In this document: in pieces, positions 7,306-15,255 of the stretch | Layout: each line of letters begins with the position of its first letter | Numbering within the stretch: position 1 is the first letter of the stretch | DNA from: CAYJAD01 sp964371835 | GTDB lineage: Bacteria > Desulfobacterota > Desulfovibrionia > Desulfovibrionales > Desulfovibrionaceae | DNA length: 47,898 nt | Assembly: GCA_964371835.1 (NCBI GenBank) | Contig: CAYJOP010000008.1 | Location: 1-47,898 of the forward strand | Direction: 5' to 3' | Notes under the pieces: model-generated | What the model was told of the DNA's origin: nothing | Databases searched by the model: none | The model's input: only the letters and a program-made list of their open reading frames with translations | Position numbers and translations under genes: made by a program

Positions 7306-8547
7306 CTAATTTTTCTTTAACAAAAGCCAAATTTGGCCCTTGTTATAGACGCTCATGGCGGCAGTGTGTGCGGTGTTACCTTTGCCTGCATATAAATCAA
7401 TACGCAATTTTTTAATGGCACCACCTGTGTCGTGAGCAAAACCTAAGCCTTGCAGGTAGTTATTTGGATTTGCTGGCACGCCAGCCTTGGTTTTGCCCTT
7501 GGTTGGCAAATAGTAGGCTAAAATTCCACCAAGGGGCAATGTTCTTGGGTCAACTGCAAGGCTCACCCATGGTACAAGTGGGCCGCCAGTGGTGCCTTGA
7601 GGTTCAACTGCACCATAGCGAAAAAATACATAACCAGTTGTTGCTTTTAAAAAATCCCTTCGCTTGTTTGGGTTTTCATCCCACCAAGTTTTTATGCCCT
7701 CCATGGTGGCATCTTTTTTGGCAATATTTTTTGTGCGTATAAGGTAGCCTGCCATACTCTCACCACGATGCCCGTTTAAAGCTGCAAAAAGTATGGCCCG
7801 CCCTTCACCATTACCAAAATCTAAATATCCTGACCCTTGTAGCATTAAGGAATAAACGTCTAGCTGATGCTTTAGCCACGCAATTTCAAGACCTCGGCCA
7901 GCGAGGGCATTATCAAGGTCAATCTCCTCACGGGTAAGATAAGGAGGGTCAGGACGTATTACCTTTGTAAATGCTGTGTCAGGGCAAGTGTGGGTGGCTA
8001 AGCAATGGGCAAGGTGTGGGGCAAGCTCATTTGGCAAGCGGTAAAGCGGATATTGATAATTATCATTTTTTACGCGGCTTGCTTCAATCACAGGTGAGTA
8101 GTACGAAGTAAAATGCGATGATGGGCTTATTTTAATCCATTGAAAATGCTTTGATAATAACTCTGGATTTTTATCAAGCTTTGGTAAAAGGCTTTTCAAT
8201 AATTCCAAAGACGCAGTAACTCTTGACCATGGCAAATGCGTATGCTCTACGGCATTTTGAGCTTGAGGCATGGCCTTGCTATAGGCAAGGGCCGTTTCTA
8301 ATGACGGCCCAAGTTCTTGCCAAGATTTTAGACCCATGCGGTATTTGTTTAGAGCAAAAACTTGTCTATGGGCAGATTTTTGATTTATTGGCACAAAGGG
8401 CGGTGTAGAAAATTCAAGTTTGTCCTCTTTTTTTTGGCTTTGAGCATGTGTAACGGACATATTCAGATGAAAAAACAAGGTTAAAACAATGGTGATTAAA
8501 AAAAATACTTTGAAAAAAAAGGTAATTAATTTGAAGTGATAATGCAT
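7306..8547 (-). CDS. mltA: Lytic murein transglycosylase A (MltA family, with 3D domain)
   Basis: The 413-aa protein cleaves peptidoglycan glycan strands to 1,6-anhydro products in the periplasm. After a hydrophobic signal sequence (about 8-34, ending THA) comes the MltA barrel domain (SHFTSYYSPVIEASR onwards; LMLQGSGYLDFGNGEGRAILFAALNGHRG) and a C-terminal 3D domain whose three conserved Asp residues are in VDPRTLPLG, AHDTGGAIKK and RIDLYAG. The E. coli enzyme is a lipoprotein; here there is no lipobox Cys, so it is probably soluble or held by an uncleaved signal. It stands alone between the permease and a divergent gene. Confidence 0.93.
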   Translation of the reverse strand: MHYHFKLITFFFKVFFLITIVLTLFFHLNMSVTHAQSQKKEDKLEFSTPPFVPINQKSAHRQVFALNKYRMGLKSWQELGPSLETALAYSKAMPQAQNAVEHTHLPWSRVTASLELLKSLLPKLDKNPELLSKHFQWIKISPSSHFTSYYSPVIEASRVKNDNYQYPLYRLPNELAPHLAHCLATHTCPDTAFTKVIRPDPPYLTREEIDLDNALAGRGLEIAWLKHQLDVYSLMLQGSGYLDFGNGEGRAILFAALNGHRGESMAGYLIRTKNIAKKDATMEGIKTWWDENPNKRRDFLKATTGYVFFRYGAVEPQGTTGGPLVPWVSLAVDPRTLPLGGILAYYLPTKGKTKAGVPANPNNYLQGLGFAHDTGGAIKKLRIDLYAGKGNTAHTAAMSVYNKGQIWLLLKKN

Positions 8548-8721
8548 TAGCTTGGCCTTAATGATTGCAATTTTAAATGATTTTTATTGATGTTTTTTGA
8601 AAAGTACAAAAAAAATTAAAAAAAGTCTAGACATTAAAGCGGTTATATAATATGATTGTTTTAGATATGGACTAAATCTTATGTATTTAGCATGAGAGAG
8701 TAAATAAAAGGAGTAGCCAAA

Positions 8722-8835
8722 ATGGCCCAAAAGAAAATTGAACGTCATAAAGAACTAGCTAGACGCCGTAAACGTCGTGCAGAGCGTATTAAACAACGTA
8801 TACGCGATGCTAAGGCTGAAACAAAGGCTAAGTAG
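8722..8835 (+). CDS. Very small, highly basic protein, 37 aa
   Basis: ATG at 8722 follows AAAAGGAG by 8 nt and the frame ends with TAG at 8833-8835. The product has about half its residues as Lys or Arg, including the run ARRRKRRAERIKQR, and is predicted to be a single helix. It is followed at once by a terminator-like hairpin, and a TATAAT box lies at 8646-8651, so it looks like a one-gene transcript. The basic composition suggests binding to RNA or the ribosome (inference). It is not ribosomal protein S21, L34 or L36: their signatures are absent. Confidence 0.75.
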   Translation: MAQKKIERHKELARRRKRRAERIKQRIRDAKAETKAK

Positions 8836-8847
8836 GCCTTTTTTAAG

Positions 8848-8893
8848 ACCTGCCCCCTAGTTTCAAAATTATCGGGCAGGTTGACACTTTTTT
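8848..8893 (+). terminator. Terminator-like hairpin after the 37-aa gene
   Basis: ACCTGCCC (8848-8855) pairs with GGGCAGGT (8874-8881) across an 18-nt loop, and a T-rich stretch ends at 8893. The loop is long and the T-run starts 7 nt after the stem, so efficiency is uncertain. Confidence 0.55.
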
Positions 8894-8942
8894 GCTCCTA
8901 AATTTAGAGCATTATAGATACAAAAGTTTTGGATTGGTTTAT

Positions 8943-9305
8943 ATGCCTATTTATGAATATAAATGCCCACAATGTAATAATGTTTTTGAAGAGTGGGTTA
9001 AGTGCCATGCTCACACGGCATCATGCCCTGAATGTCAGGCTGTGGCTGAACAAATAATTTCTAATACCAGCTTCGTGCTTAAAGGTGGAGGTTGGTATGT
9101 TACAGAATACGGCAATCGTAAAAATGAAGCTGAGACCAATAGCGAGTTGGCGTCAACGCAAAGCAAGAGTGACGCAAAACCTAAGACTGCTAAAAAAGAC
9201 ACATCCGATGATGCCAGTAATGCAAACCAAAATGCTGTAAACACAAATAATAATACGGCTACTACAGCATCCCAAACCAAGAGTGCGTCAACCGCTGTCG
9301 TTTAA
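8943..9305 (+). CDS. FmdB-family zinc-ribbon protein
   Basis: The start at 8943 gives MPIYEYKCPQCNNVFEEW, the standard N-terminus of the FmdB/CxxC_CxxC_SSSS family; an in-frame upstream start at 8892 adds residues not found in the family. Two Cys pairs (CPQC and CPEC) about 20 residues apart form the predicted zinc ribbon in the first 35 residues. The domain ends at GGGWYVTEYG. The remaining 60 residues are a low-complexity tail rich in Asn, Thr, Ala, Ser and Lys. Family role: a putative regulatory protein, with no firm biochemical function. It precedes purB by 15 nt and probably leads that operon. Confidence 0.88.
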   Translation: MPIYEYKCPQCNNVFEEWVKCHAHTASCPECQAVAEQIISNTSFVLKGGGWYVTEYGNRKNEAETNSELASTQSKSDAKPKTAKKDTSDDASNANQNAVNTNNNTATTASQTKSASTAVV

Positions 9306-9320
9306 TGAGGAATTTAAGCC

Positions 9321-10613
9321 ATGATTGAAAGATATAGCCGTGAAGCTATGAATGTCATCTGGACACTAGAAAACCGCTATAATGCGTGGCTTAAGGTAGA
9401 ACTTGCTGTATGTGAAGCTTGGCATAAGCTTGGACGCATTCCTGCTGACGCCATGAACAATATACGCAAAAAAGCAGCCTTTAATACAGAGCGCATACTT
9501 GAAATTGAAGAAACAACGCGTCACGATGTTATTGCATTTTTAACCTCCGTGGAAGAACATGTGGGCCAAGATGCAAGATATATTCATCTTGGTTGTACAT
9601 CATCTGATATTGTGGACACAGCCAATGCCGTACTCTTAGTTGAGGCTGGCGCCATACTTGTGGAAGATGTGAAGATGCTCTTAAAAGCCTTACATGAACT
9701 TGCCCATAAGTGGAAAGGTACTCTTTGTATGGGGCGTACTCATGGTATACATGCTGAACCCACAAGCTTTGGAATTAAAATGGCTGGATATTATGCTGAA
9801 TTTGACCGCCACCTAGAACGTATAAATCTTGCCATTGAAAATATTCGAGTGGGCAAATTATCTGGTGCTGTTGGCACGTATGCTTTTTTAAGCCCTGAAG
9901 TTGAAGCCTTAACCATGCAACATTTAGGCCTTTGCGTTGATACACACTCCACACAAATTATTCAGCGTGACCGTTATGCACAATTTTTTACAGCTTTAGC
10001 AATTTTAGGTGGAGGCATTGAGCGTTTGTGTGTTGAGCTTCGCCATTTACAACGCACTGAAGTTTTGGAGGTGGAAGAAGGCTTTAGAAAGGGTCAAAAA
10101 GGATCCTCTGCCATGCCACACAAGAAAAACCCCATTTCAGCAGAAAATATGACTGGTTTATCTCGCTTATTGCGCAGTAATGCTGTGGCTGCCATGGAAA
10201 ATCAAGCCCTTTGGCATGAGCGCGACATTAGCCACTCATCTGTTGAGCGTGTTATTATGCCAGACTCAACAATTTTAGCAGATTATATCTTGCATAGATT
10301 GACAAATCTTTTGAAAAATTTGGTGGTTAAGCCAGAACGTATGAAAAAGAATATGGACCACTCATTGGGTCTTTACTATTCTCAAAGGGTTCTAACAAGC
10401 TTAATTGATAAAGGTTTACCACGCCAAAAAGCATATGAAATGGTGCAAGTTTGTGCCATGCAAAGTTGGGAATCGCAACGACCGTTTATGGATATTGTCA
10501 AACAATCATCAGAAATAACAGAGCATATTGACAGCAAAACCTTAGATGAGTTGTTTAACTCTGACTATTATTTGCTGTATGAAGATACAATTTTTGGCCG
10601 TGTTTTTAAATAG
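9321..10613 (+). CDS. purB: Adenylosuccinate lyase
   Basis: The 430-aa enzyme catalyses two fumarate-releasing steps of purine synthesis: SAICAR to AICAR, and adenylosuccinate to AMP. The superfamily signature GSSAMPHKKNP lies near residue 260, with its flexible-loop catalytic Ser. Other visible elements are TRHDVIAFL, GCTSSDIVDT and GRTHGIHAEPTSFG (catalytic His region). Length and order match the shorter bacterial PurB subfamily. It is followed by pyrE after 8 nt, coupling purine and pyrimidine synthesis in one operon. Confidence 0.96.
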   Translation: MIERYSREAMNVIWTLENRYNAWLKVELAVCEAWHKLGRIPADAMNNIRKKAAFNTERILEIEETTRHDVIAFLTSVEEHVGQDARYIHLGCTSSDIVDTANAVLLVEAGAILVEDVKMLLKALHELAHKWKGTLCMGRTHGIHAEPTSFGIKMAGYYAEFDRHLERINLAIENIRVGKLSGAVGTYAFLSPEVEALTMQHLGLCVDTHSTQIIQRDRYAQFFTALAILGGGIERLCVELRHLQRTEVLEVEEGFRKGQKGSSAMPHKKNPISAENMTGLSRLLRSNAVAAMENQALWHERDISHSSVERVIMPDSTILADYILHRLTNLLKNLVVKPERMKKNMDHSLGLYYSQRVLTSLIDKGLPRQKAYEMVQVCAMQSWESQRPFMDIVKQSSEITEHIDSKTLDELFNSDYYLLYEDTIFGRVFK

Positions 10614-10621
10614 GAAAGATT

Positions 10622-11182
10622 ATGGAAGACTTAAAACGCCGCTTGGCCCGCATACTCATAGAAAAATCCTACCGTGAGGGTGATTTTGTTCTCTCATCAG
10701 GTAGGCGCAGTGATTATTATTTTGATTGTAGGGTTACAGCTCTACATCCAGAAGGCTCATGGCTTATAGGTACATTGTTTAATAAAATTTTGGCCAATGT
10801 GGATATAAAGGGTGTTGGCGGTATGACGCTTGGGGCAGATCCATTGGTGTCTGCAACCACTGTAATTTCGCACGAAGTTGGCCGCCCGTTGGCAGGATTG
10901 TTAGTAAGAAAAGAAGCAAAAGGCCATGGCACTGGACAATATGTTGAAGGCCTTGGTAACTTTGAACAAGGCGATAATGTCGCCATGCTTGAAGATGTAG
11001 TAACCACTGGTGGTTCACTGCTTAAAGCTTGTGAGCGAGTAAAGGCTTCTGGTTTAAATATTGTTACAGTATGCACCATTCTTGACCGTCAAGAAGGTGG
11101 ACGTGAAATATTAAAAGATGCAGGTTATGAATTATTGGCTCTTTTTACTAGAGAAGAGCTGGTAAAACTTGGACGTGATTAG
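10622..11182 (+). CDS. pyrE: Orotate phosphoribosyltransferase
   Basis: The 186-aa enzyme joins orotate to PRPP to make OMP in pyrimidine synthesis. The PRPP-binding motif is VAMLEDVVTTGGSLLKA (about 120-136). The N-terminal FVLSSGRRSDYYFDCR is typical of the orotate-binding hood, and RKEAKGHGTGQYVEG is the flexible catalytic loop, with Lys, His and Gly. It sits between purB and the L,D-transpeptidase gene, which starts 2 nt after its stop. Confidence 0.96.
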   Translation: MEDLKRRLARILIEKSYREGDFVLSSGRRSDYYFDCRVTALHPEGSWLIGTLFNKILANVDIKGVGGMTLGADPLVSATTVISHEVGRPLAGLLVRKEAKGHGTGQYVEGLGNFEQGDNVAMLEDVVTTGGSLLKACERVKASGLNIVTVCTILDRQEGGREILKDAGYELLALFTREELVKLGRD

Positions 11183-11184
11183 TT

Positions 11185-13086
11185 ATGTTTAAGTTTACGC
11201 ATGAAAAATCATTATTGTGGTTGCCACGAATTTTAGCACTAAAAGCTATAGTGTTATGTACTTTTGTGGTTGGAAAATCTTTTGCTTCGGCCAATGATTG
11301 GGAGCCACAAATTTATGACTATGCTTTGCCGCAAAGGGTTGTTGCCATTGATAAAAATAAACAACAATTTTATTTATTTGAGAAAAAAAGCCCTCTTGCC
11401 TTAAAAGCTTCTTACCCATGCACTACAGGGCAAGTTATTGGTGATAAGCAAGTTGTTAATGATTTACGAACCCCAGAAGGCGTGTATTTCGTAGAATATA
11501 AAATAGCAAAAGGGTTGGATTTTGCTGAATATGGTGGAGTAGCTTATACTTTAAATTATCCAAACCCTGTGGATAGACTACGCGGTAAAACAGGTTATGG
11601 TATTTGGATTCATAGCAAGGGTAATGATGCTGATATTATACCAAATAATACCAGAGGCTGTATTGCCATAGAGCGGAAAAATATTTTAGAAGTTGGGCCA
11701 TTGCTCGCACCAGGCACCGCAGTGGTTGTTGGTGAAAGTTTAAACACATCTGAAGTACCTATGGCTGATAATGGTACAGCCAAGCATTTACGTTTTCGCA
11801 TGGAGCAGTGGACTAGGGCTTGGGCTAGCCGATCTCAGAAATTTTTTGATTTTTATGATTTTAATGCATACACAAGGGCCATGCCTGGCACTTTTGAGGC
11901 TTTCAGAGCAAATAAAGAAAGATTGTTTAAAATTCTATCTTGGATAAATATTTTTAATCGAGAAGTTCATGTTTTAGAAGGTCCAGGCTACTGGGTAACT
12001 TGGTCTGAACAATTTTACAGAGCTCCAAACCTAACCACTGAAGGTGTACGCCGCTTGTATTGGCAGCGCTTTTCAGATGGGCAGTTTCGCATTGTGGGTA
12101 TGGAGTGGATTCCACGCAATTTGGGAATGCGAGCCGCATATAAAAAAGGTCAATTAGTTGCATCCATTGAAGGGCAAAACGCTAATGTCACAAGCAGCGA
12201 TGCACAAAATGAAAAACCCATACCGCCACCACTTACAATGCCAGAAATGACGCAAGACTTAGTTGTTGTAGTTGCCAATCAAGGTGATGATCAACAGGTG
12301 GCACAAATTGTTACTGCAAGCAAGAAAATCAATTTAGATACAAAGCTTAGTGAAAAACTCGAAGGTATTGTGAATGAACACTCAAAGGCATTACAAAACA
12401 GAAATAAAGAGAAATTTTTCGAGTTCTATAATAATAAAGAGTTTGGCAAGGTTGAAAATGCACCTAAGTTAAGTTTCAAGAAGCTAAATAGCAATATGCA
12501 GCGATTTTTTGGTGCTAAGTGGATAGATATGTTAAGCGCTAAGGCCAAGATTGAAGTTAAGGGTGATATGGTTGTTAGTTCTACAAACAAGCTAATATAC
12601 ATGCCAAATCGACAAGTGATTGAAGGCATCGAGCGCCTATACTGGAAACAAGGCACAAATGATAAGTGGCTTGTGGTTTCTTCAGAGTGGGTAGACAAAA
12701 AACTTGGTATGGAAGCAGCATATCTTGAAAGAATAAGTGTTTCCGTTGATAAGTTTGTACAAAAATGGCGTGAAGATTGGCTAAAGGGTGAAATTCTTAG
12801 CTATATGGAACACTATACAAGCGATGCTAAACAAGGCAATAGAAATAAATCTGAAATTACCGCACAGAAAAAAAGACTTTGGTCTGTTTCAGCTCCTGAA
12901 AAAATTGAGCTAAGCGGGCTAAGGGTTCAGCTTGATAAGCGTGGTGTGCGTGCAGATATGATGCAAATTTATAATAGTACTGATGGTAAAGGTGATAGGG
13001 GAACTAAAACCTTAATCCTTGAACCACATTTTGATGGCTGGAAGATTGTAAATGAAGATTGGGCGGCCTTGCCTGACAATAACTAA
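11185..13086 (+). CDS. L,D-transpeptidase (YkuD) with C-terminal repeat domains
   Basis: The 633-aa exported protein has a signal peptide (1-35) and a YkuD catalytic domain (about 48-180). The catalytic motif is H143 in WIHSKG and C159 in TRGCIAIE, typical of enzymes forming 3-3 crosslinks or attaching proteins to peptidoglycan. After it come three similar segments of about 110-130 residues (near 210-330, 390-510 and 515-633), each with a helical start and a pattern like RLYW-W-V-EW-LGM-AAY; the third is more divergent. They resemble NTF2/SnoaL-like folds by pattern only. Their role may be substrate or partner binding. It shares an operon with purB-pyrE and the next unknown gene. Confidence 0.9.
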   Translation: MFKFTHEKSLLWLPRILALKAIVLCTFVVGKSFASANDWEPQIYDYALPQRVVAIDKNKQQFYLFEKKSPLALKASYPCTTGQVIGDKQVVNDLRTPEGVYFVEYKIAKGLDFAEYGGVAYTLNYPNPVDRLRGKTGYGIWIHSKGNDADIIPNNTRGCIAIERKNILEVGPLLAPGTAVVVGESLNTSEVPMADNGTAKHLRFRMEQWTRAWASRSQKFFDFYDFNAYTRAMPGTFEAFRANKERLFKILSWINIFNREVHVLEGPGYWVTWSEQFYRAPNLTTEGVRRLYWQRFSDGQFRIVGMEWIPRNLGMRAAYKKGQLVASIEGQNANVTSSDAQNEKPIPPPLTMPEMTQDLVVVVANQGDDQQVAQIVTASKKINLDTKLSEKLEGIVNEHSKALQNRNKEKFFEFYNNKEFGKVENAPKLSFKKLNSNMQRFFGAKWIDMLSAKAKIEVKGDMVVSSTNKLIYMPNRQVIEGIERLYWKQGTNDKWLVVSSEWVDKKLGMEAAYLERISVSVDKFVQKWREDWLKGEILSYMEHYTSDAKQGNRNKSEITAQKKRLWSVSAPEKIELSGLRVQLDKRGVRADMMQIYNSTDGKGDRGTKTLILEPHFDGWKIVNEDWAALPDNN

Positions 13087-13110
13087 GGTGTTTCACCACA
13101 GGAGTAAGCT

Positions 13111-13890
13111 ATGTCCGTATCGGGTGAAAAATTAAATCTGTTGATTATGCGTGACAGCGGAGAAACTAAACGCTTTCGTATTCGCCGCTCTTATTTTCGT
13201 GCTTCAATAGCTCTTTTTGCATGTTTTCCTTTAATTACAATATTTACTGTATGGGGCAATATTGCTCTTTGGAGAGATAATGCAATCTTAAGCCAAAGGA
13301 TTATGGATGCAGAGCTTAAAAGTAAGGAACATATTGTAAAATCAGAACGTTTGTCTAATTTAGAAGCTTTGCTTAAACATGAAAAAGATATTGAAATTAG
13401 AATCGAGGAAAATGCCGTCAGTTCTACTTTGCAAGAGACATCAGTGCAAAGTGAAGCACCAACAGTTGAAAGCTCATTGAAAAACTCATCTGAGAAAAAT
13501 AATGAATCACAAGAAGAAGTGTCAATAGATGATGGTCCAGGACATGTGGATTTTCCTGTGATTGATGAAGGTGTTGTTGTAATAGAAAATGTACAAAGTC
13601 GCCTTGTAGACTTACGAAGGGTGCGAACATCACTAGATTTACGAAATCCAGGTAATGAGGCTTTGGTAGGCGAAGTTGATTGTATCTTAAGCCTTGCCTC
13701 AGGTGAAACTATTCCTCTAGTATTAAGTCCCGTAAATGTAGGTAATTATAAGATATTGCGCTGGAAAAAAGCTGTGCTTTTTGCTAATGTTCCAGAAGGG
13801 CATGATTTGTTTAACTCTCAAATGATAGTTGAAGTTAAAGATGCTAATGAAAAGCTCGTTTACAGAAACATGTTTCCCATTGAGCAATAG
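13111..13890 (+). CDS. Membrane-anchored coiled-coil protein of unknown function, 259 aa
   Basis: SD GGAG lies a few bases before the ATG. A short basic cytoplasmic N-terminus (NLLIMRDSGETKRFRIRRSYFRAS) is followed by one membrane helix (about 32-51), a charged coiled coil (about 60-100), an acidic Ser/Glu-rich linker (about 100-145) and a compact C-terminal domain (about 150-259) with several predicted strands. The N-terminus resembles that of M23-type peptidases attached by one helix, but no peptidase motif follows. It starts 24 nt after the L,D-transpeptidase gene, so an envelope role is plausible. Confidence 0.8.
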   Translation: MSVSGEKLNLLIMRDSGETKRFRIRRSYFRASIALFACFPLITIFTVWGNIALWRDNAILSQRIMDAELKSKEHIVKSERLSNLEALLKHEKDIEIRIEENAVSSTLQETSVQSEAPTVESSLKNSSEKNNESQEEVSIDDGPGHVDFPVIDEGVVVIENVQSRLVDLRRVRTSLDLRNPGNEALVGEVDCILSLASGETIPLVLSPVNVGNYKILRWKKAVLFANVPEGHDLFNSQMIVEVKDANEKLVYRNMFPIEQ

Positions 13891-13899
13891 TGCATATAT

Positions 13900-14295
13900 T
13901 TACAAGCGTCTTTTGCTACGCAACCAATAATAACCAAGCATTAAAGCACCGCTCAAAGCCGAGATGCTTGCAACTGTGCCCACTAGCATAAGTACAAGTA
14001 TCCAATCGGCCATGAGTTCTTTAAGCGAAAAGTCCATTATGAGCATGCCAGCCACCACGGCACCGTGAACAAGTGCCGCAGGCCAAATATGCCCACTAAG
14101 TTTTACTCCAATTACACCTAGTAAAATTGCAAAACTCACGCTAAAAATTAAGCGCAAAAACATTACTTTGCGTACTAATTCTATGGATTTTACACCATCA
14201 AGAACTGATGATGAGTAGTAGTGCATTGCTGTGTAAAAAACAAGGCATAGTAAAAATAAAATTATAAACTCTGGATAATTAAAGCGTCTTAACAT
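13900..14295 (-). CDS. Small integral membrane protein, 131 aa
   Basis: The product is almost wholly hydrophobic with four predicted helices (about 8-27, 45-64, 71-88, 95-122) and a basic C-terminus WLRSKRRL, placing that end in the cytoplasm. No family recognised. It starts 6 nt after the fcl stop and so belongs to the manC-fcl transcript; a role in polysaccharide export or lipid-linked sugar handling is a guess from context only. Confidence 0.75.
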   Translation of the reverse strand: MLRRFNYPEFIILFLLCLVFYTAMHYYSSSVLDGVKSIELVRKVMFLRLIFSVSFAILLGVIGVKLSGHIWPAALVHGAVVAGMLIMDFSLKELMADWILVLMLVGTVASISALSGALMLGYYWLRSKRRL

Positions 14296-14301
14296 AATAA
14301 T

Positions 14302-15255
14302 TTAAGTGCGTGTTGCATTAGATAGAAAGTCTGCGTAAGCGTGAGCAAGTCCTTTCTCTAGCTGTATTGTTGGCTGCCAACCAAGTGCAGTGAGCTTTGA
14401 TATATCAAGAAGTTTTTGCATAGTCCCGTCTGGCTTGCTTGGGTCAGTGGTAACAGTTCCTTCAAAGCCAACAATTTTAGCAATAATTGTTGCAAGCTCA
14501 AATATGGGCAAGTCCTTGCCAAAACCAATATTAATATGTTCTGAACTTTCATATGTGTTCATTAAATGAAGGCAAGCACATGCCAAATCATCTGTATGCA
14601 AAAATTCACGCCTTGGTGTACCAGTTCCCCAAATTTTAACCTCACTTGCTTGACTAATTTTAGCTTCGTGAAAGCGACGGATAAGGGCAGGAATAACGTG
14701 TGCATTTTCTGGATGATAATTGTCGCCAGGGCCATAAAGATTAGTTGGCATGACGCTAATTGAATTAAAACCATATTGTTTGTGGTAGCTTGCGCACATT
14801 TCTATGCCAGAAATTTTTGCAAGTGCATAGGCTTTATTAGTGGATTCTAGTGGCCCAGTGAGTAAGTATTCTTCCTTAATGGGTTGTGGGCATTGCTTAG
14901 GGTAAATGCATGATGAGCCAAGAAAAAGAAGCTTTTTTGTGCCATTTTTCCATGCAAAGTGAATGATATTGTTTTGAATTTGCAGATTTTCATAAATGAA
15001 ATCAGCAGAAAATGTGTCATTGGCATAAATGCCACCAACCTTAGCGGCACATAAAAAAACATATTCTGGTTTGTTGCTTTCAAAAAAATCTTGCACTTGA
15101 TTTTGATTGCACAAATCAAGCTCTAGACGATTTTTTGTTATAATATTTGTAAAATCAGCATTTTTTAATGCTCTACAAATGGAAGAACCCACCATGCCAG
15201 CATGTCCAGCAACAAATATTGATGAATTTTTTTGCAATGTATTAATCCCTTCCAT
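14302..15255 (-). CDS. fcl: GDP-L-fucose synthase (GDP-4-keto-6-deoxymannose epimerase/reductase)
   Basis: With the ATG at 15255 the protein has 317 residues, the usual length. The NADPH-binding motif AGHAGMVGSS lies at the N-terminus, followed by RLELDL, the catalytic LGSSCIYPK, and YALAKISG with the Tyr-x3-Lys pair. It makes GDP-L-fucose (or a related GDP-sugar) for surface polysaccharide. The start overlaps the last 14 nt of manC, implying translational coupling. An upstream in-frame start at 15315 would lie deep in manC and adds non-family residues. The GDP-mannose dehydratase (gmd) expected in this pathway is not in the window. Confidence 0.92.
   Translation of the reverse strand: MEGINTLQKNSSIFVAGHAGMVGSSICRALKNADFTNIITKNRLELDLCNQNQVQDFFESNKPEYVFLCAAKVGGIYANDTFSADFIYENLQIQNNIIHFAWKNGTKKLLFLGSSCIYPKQCPQPIKEEYLLTGPLESTNKAYALAKISGIEMCASYHKQYGFNSISVMPTNLYGPGDNYHPENAHVIPALIRRFHEAKISQASEVKIWGTGTPRREFLHTDDLACACLHLMNTYESSEHINIGFGKDLPIFELATIIAKIVGFEGTVTTDPSKPDGTMQKLLDISKLTALGWQPTIQLEKGLAHAYADFLSNATRT

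Noticed and set aside
8722..8835. Ribosomal protein S21, L34 or L36
   Set aside because: Composition is similar, but none of their conserved residues or lengths match.
8892..8942. N-terminal extension of the FmdB protein
   Set aside because: The family begins at MPIYEYKCP; the extra 17 residues come from the preceding terminator region.
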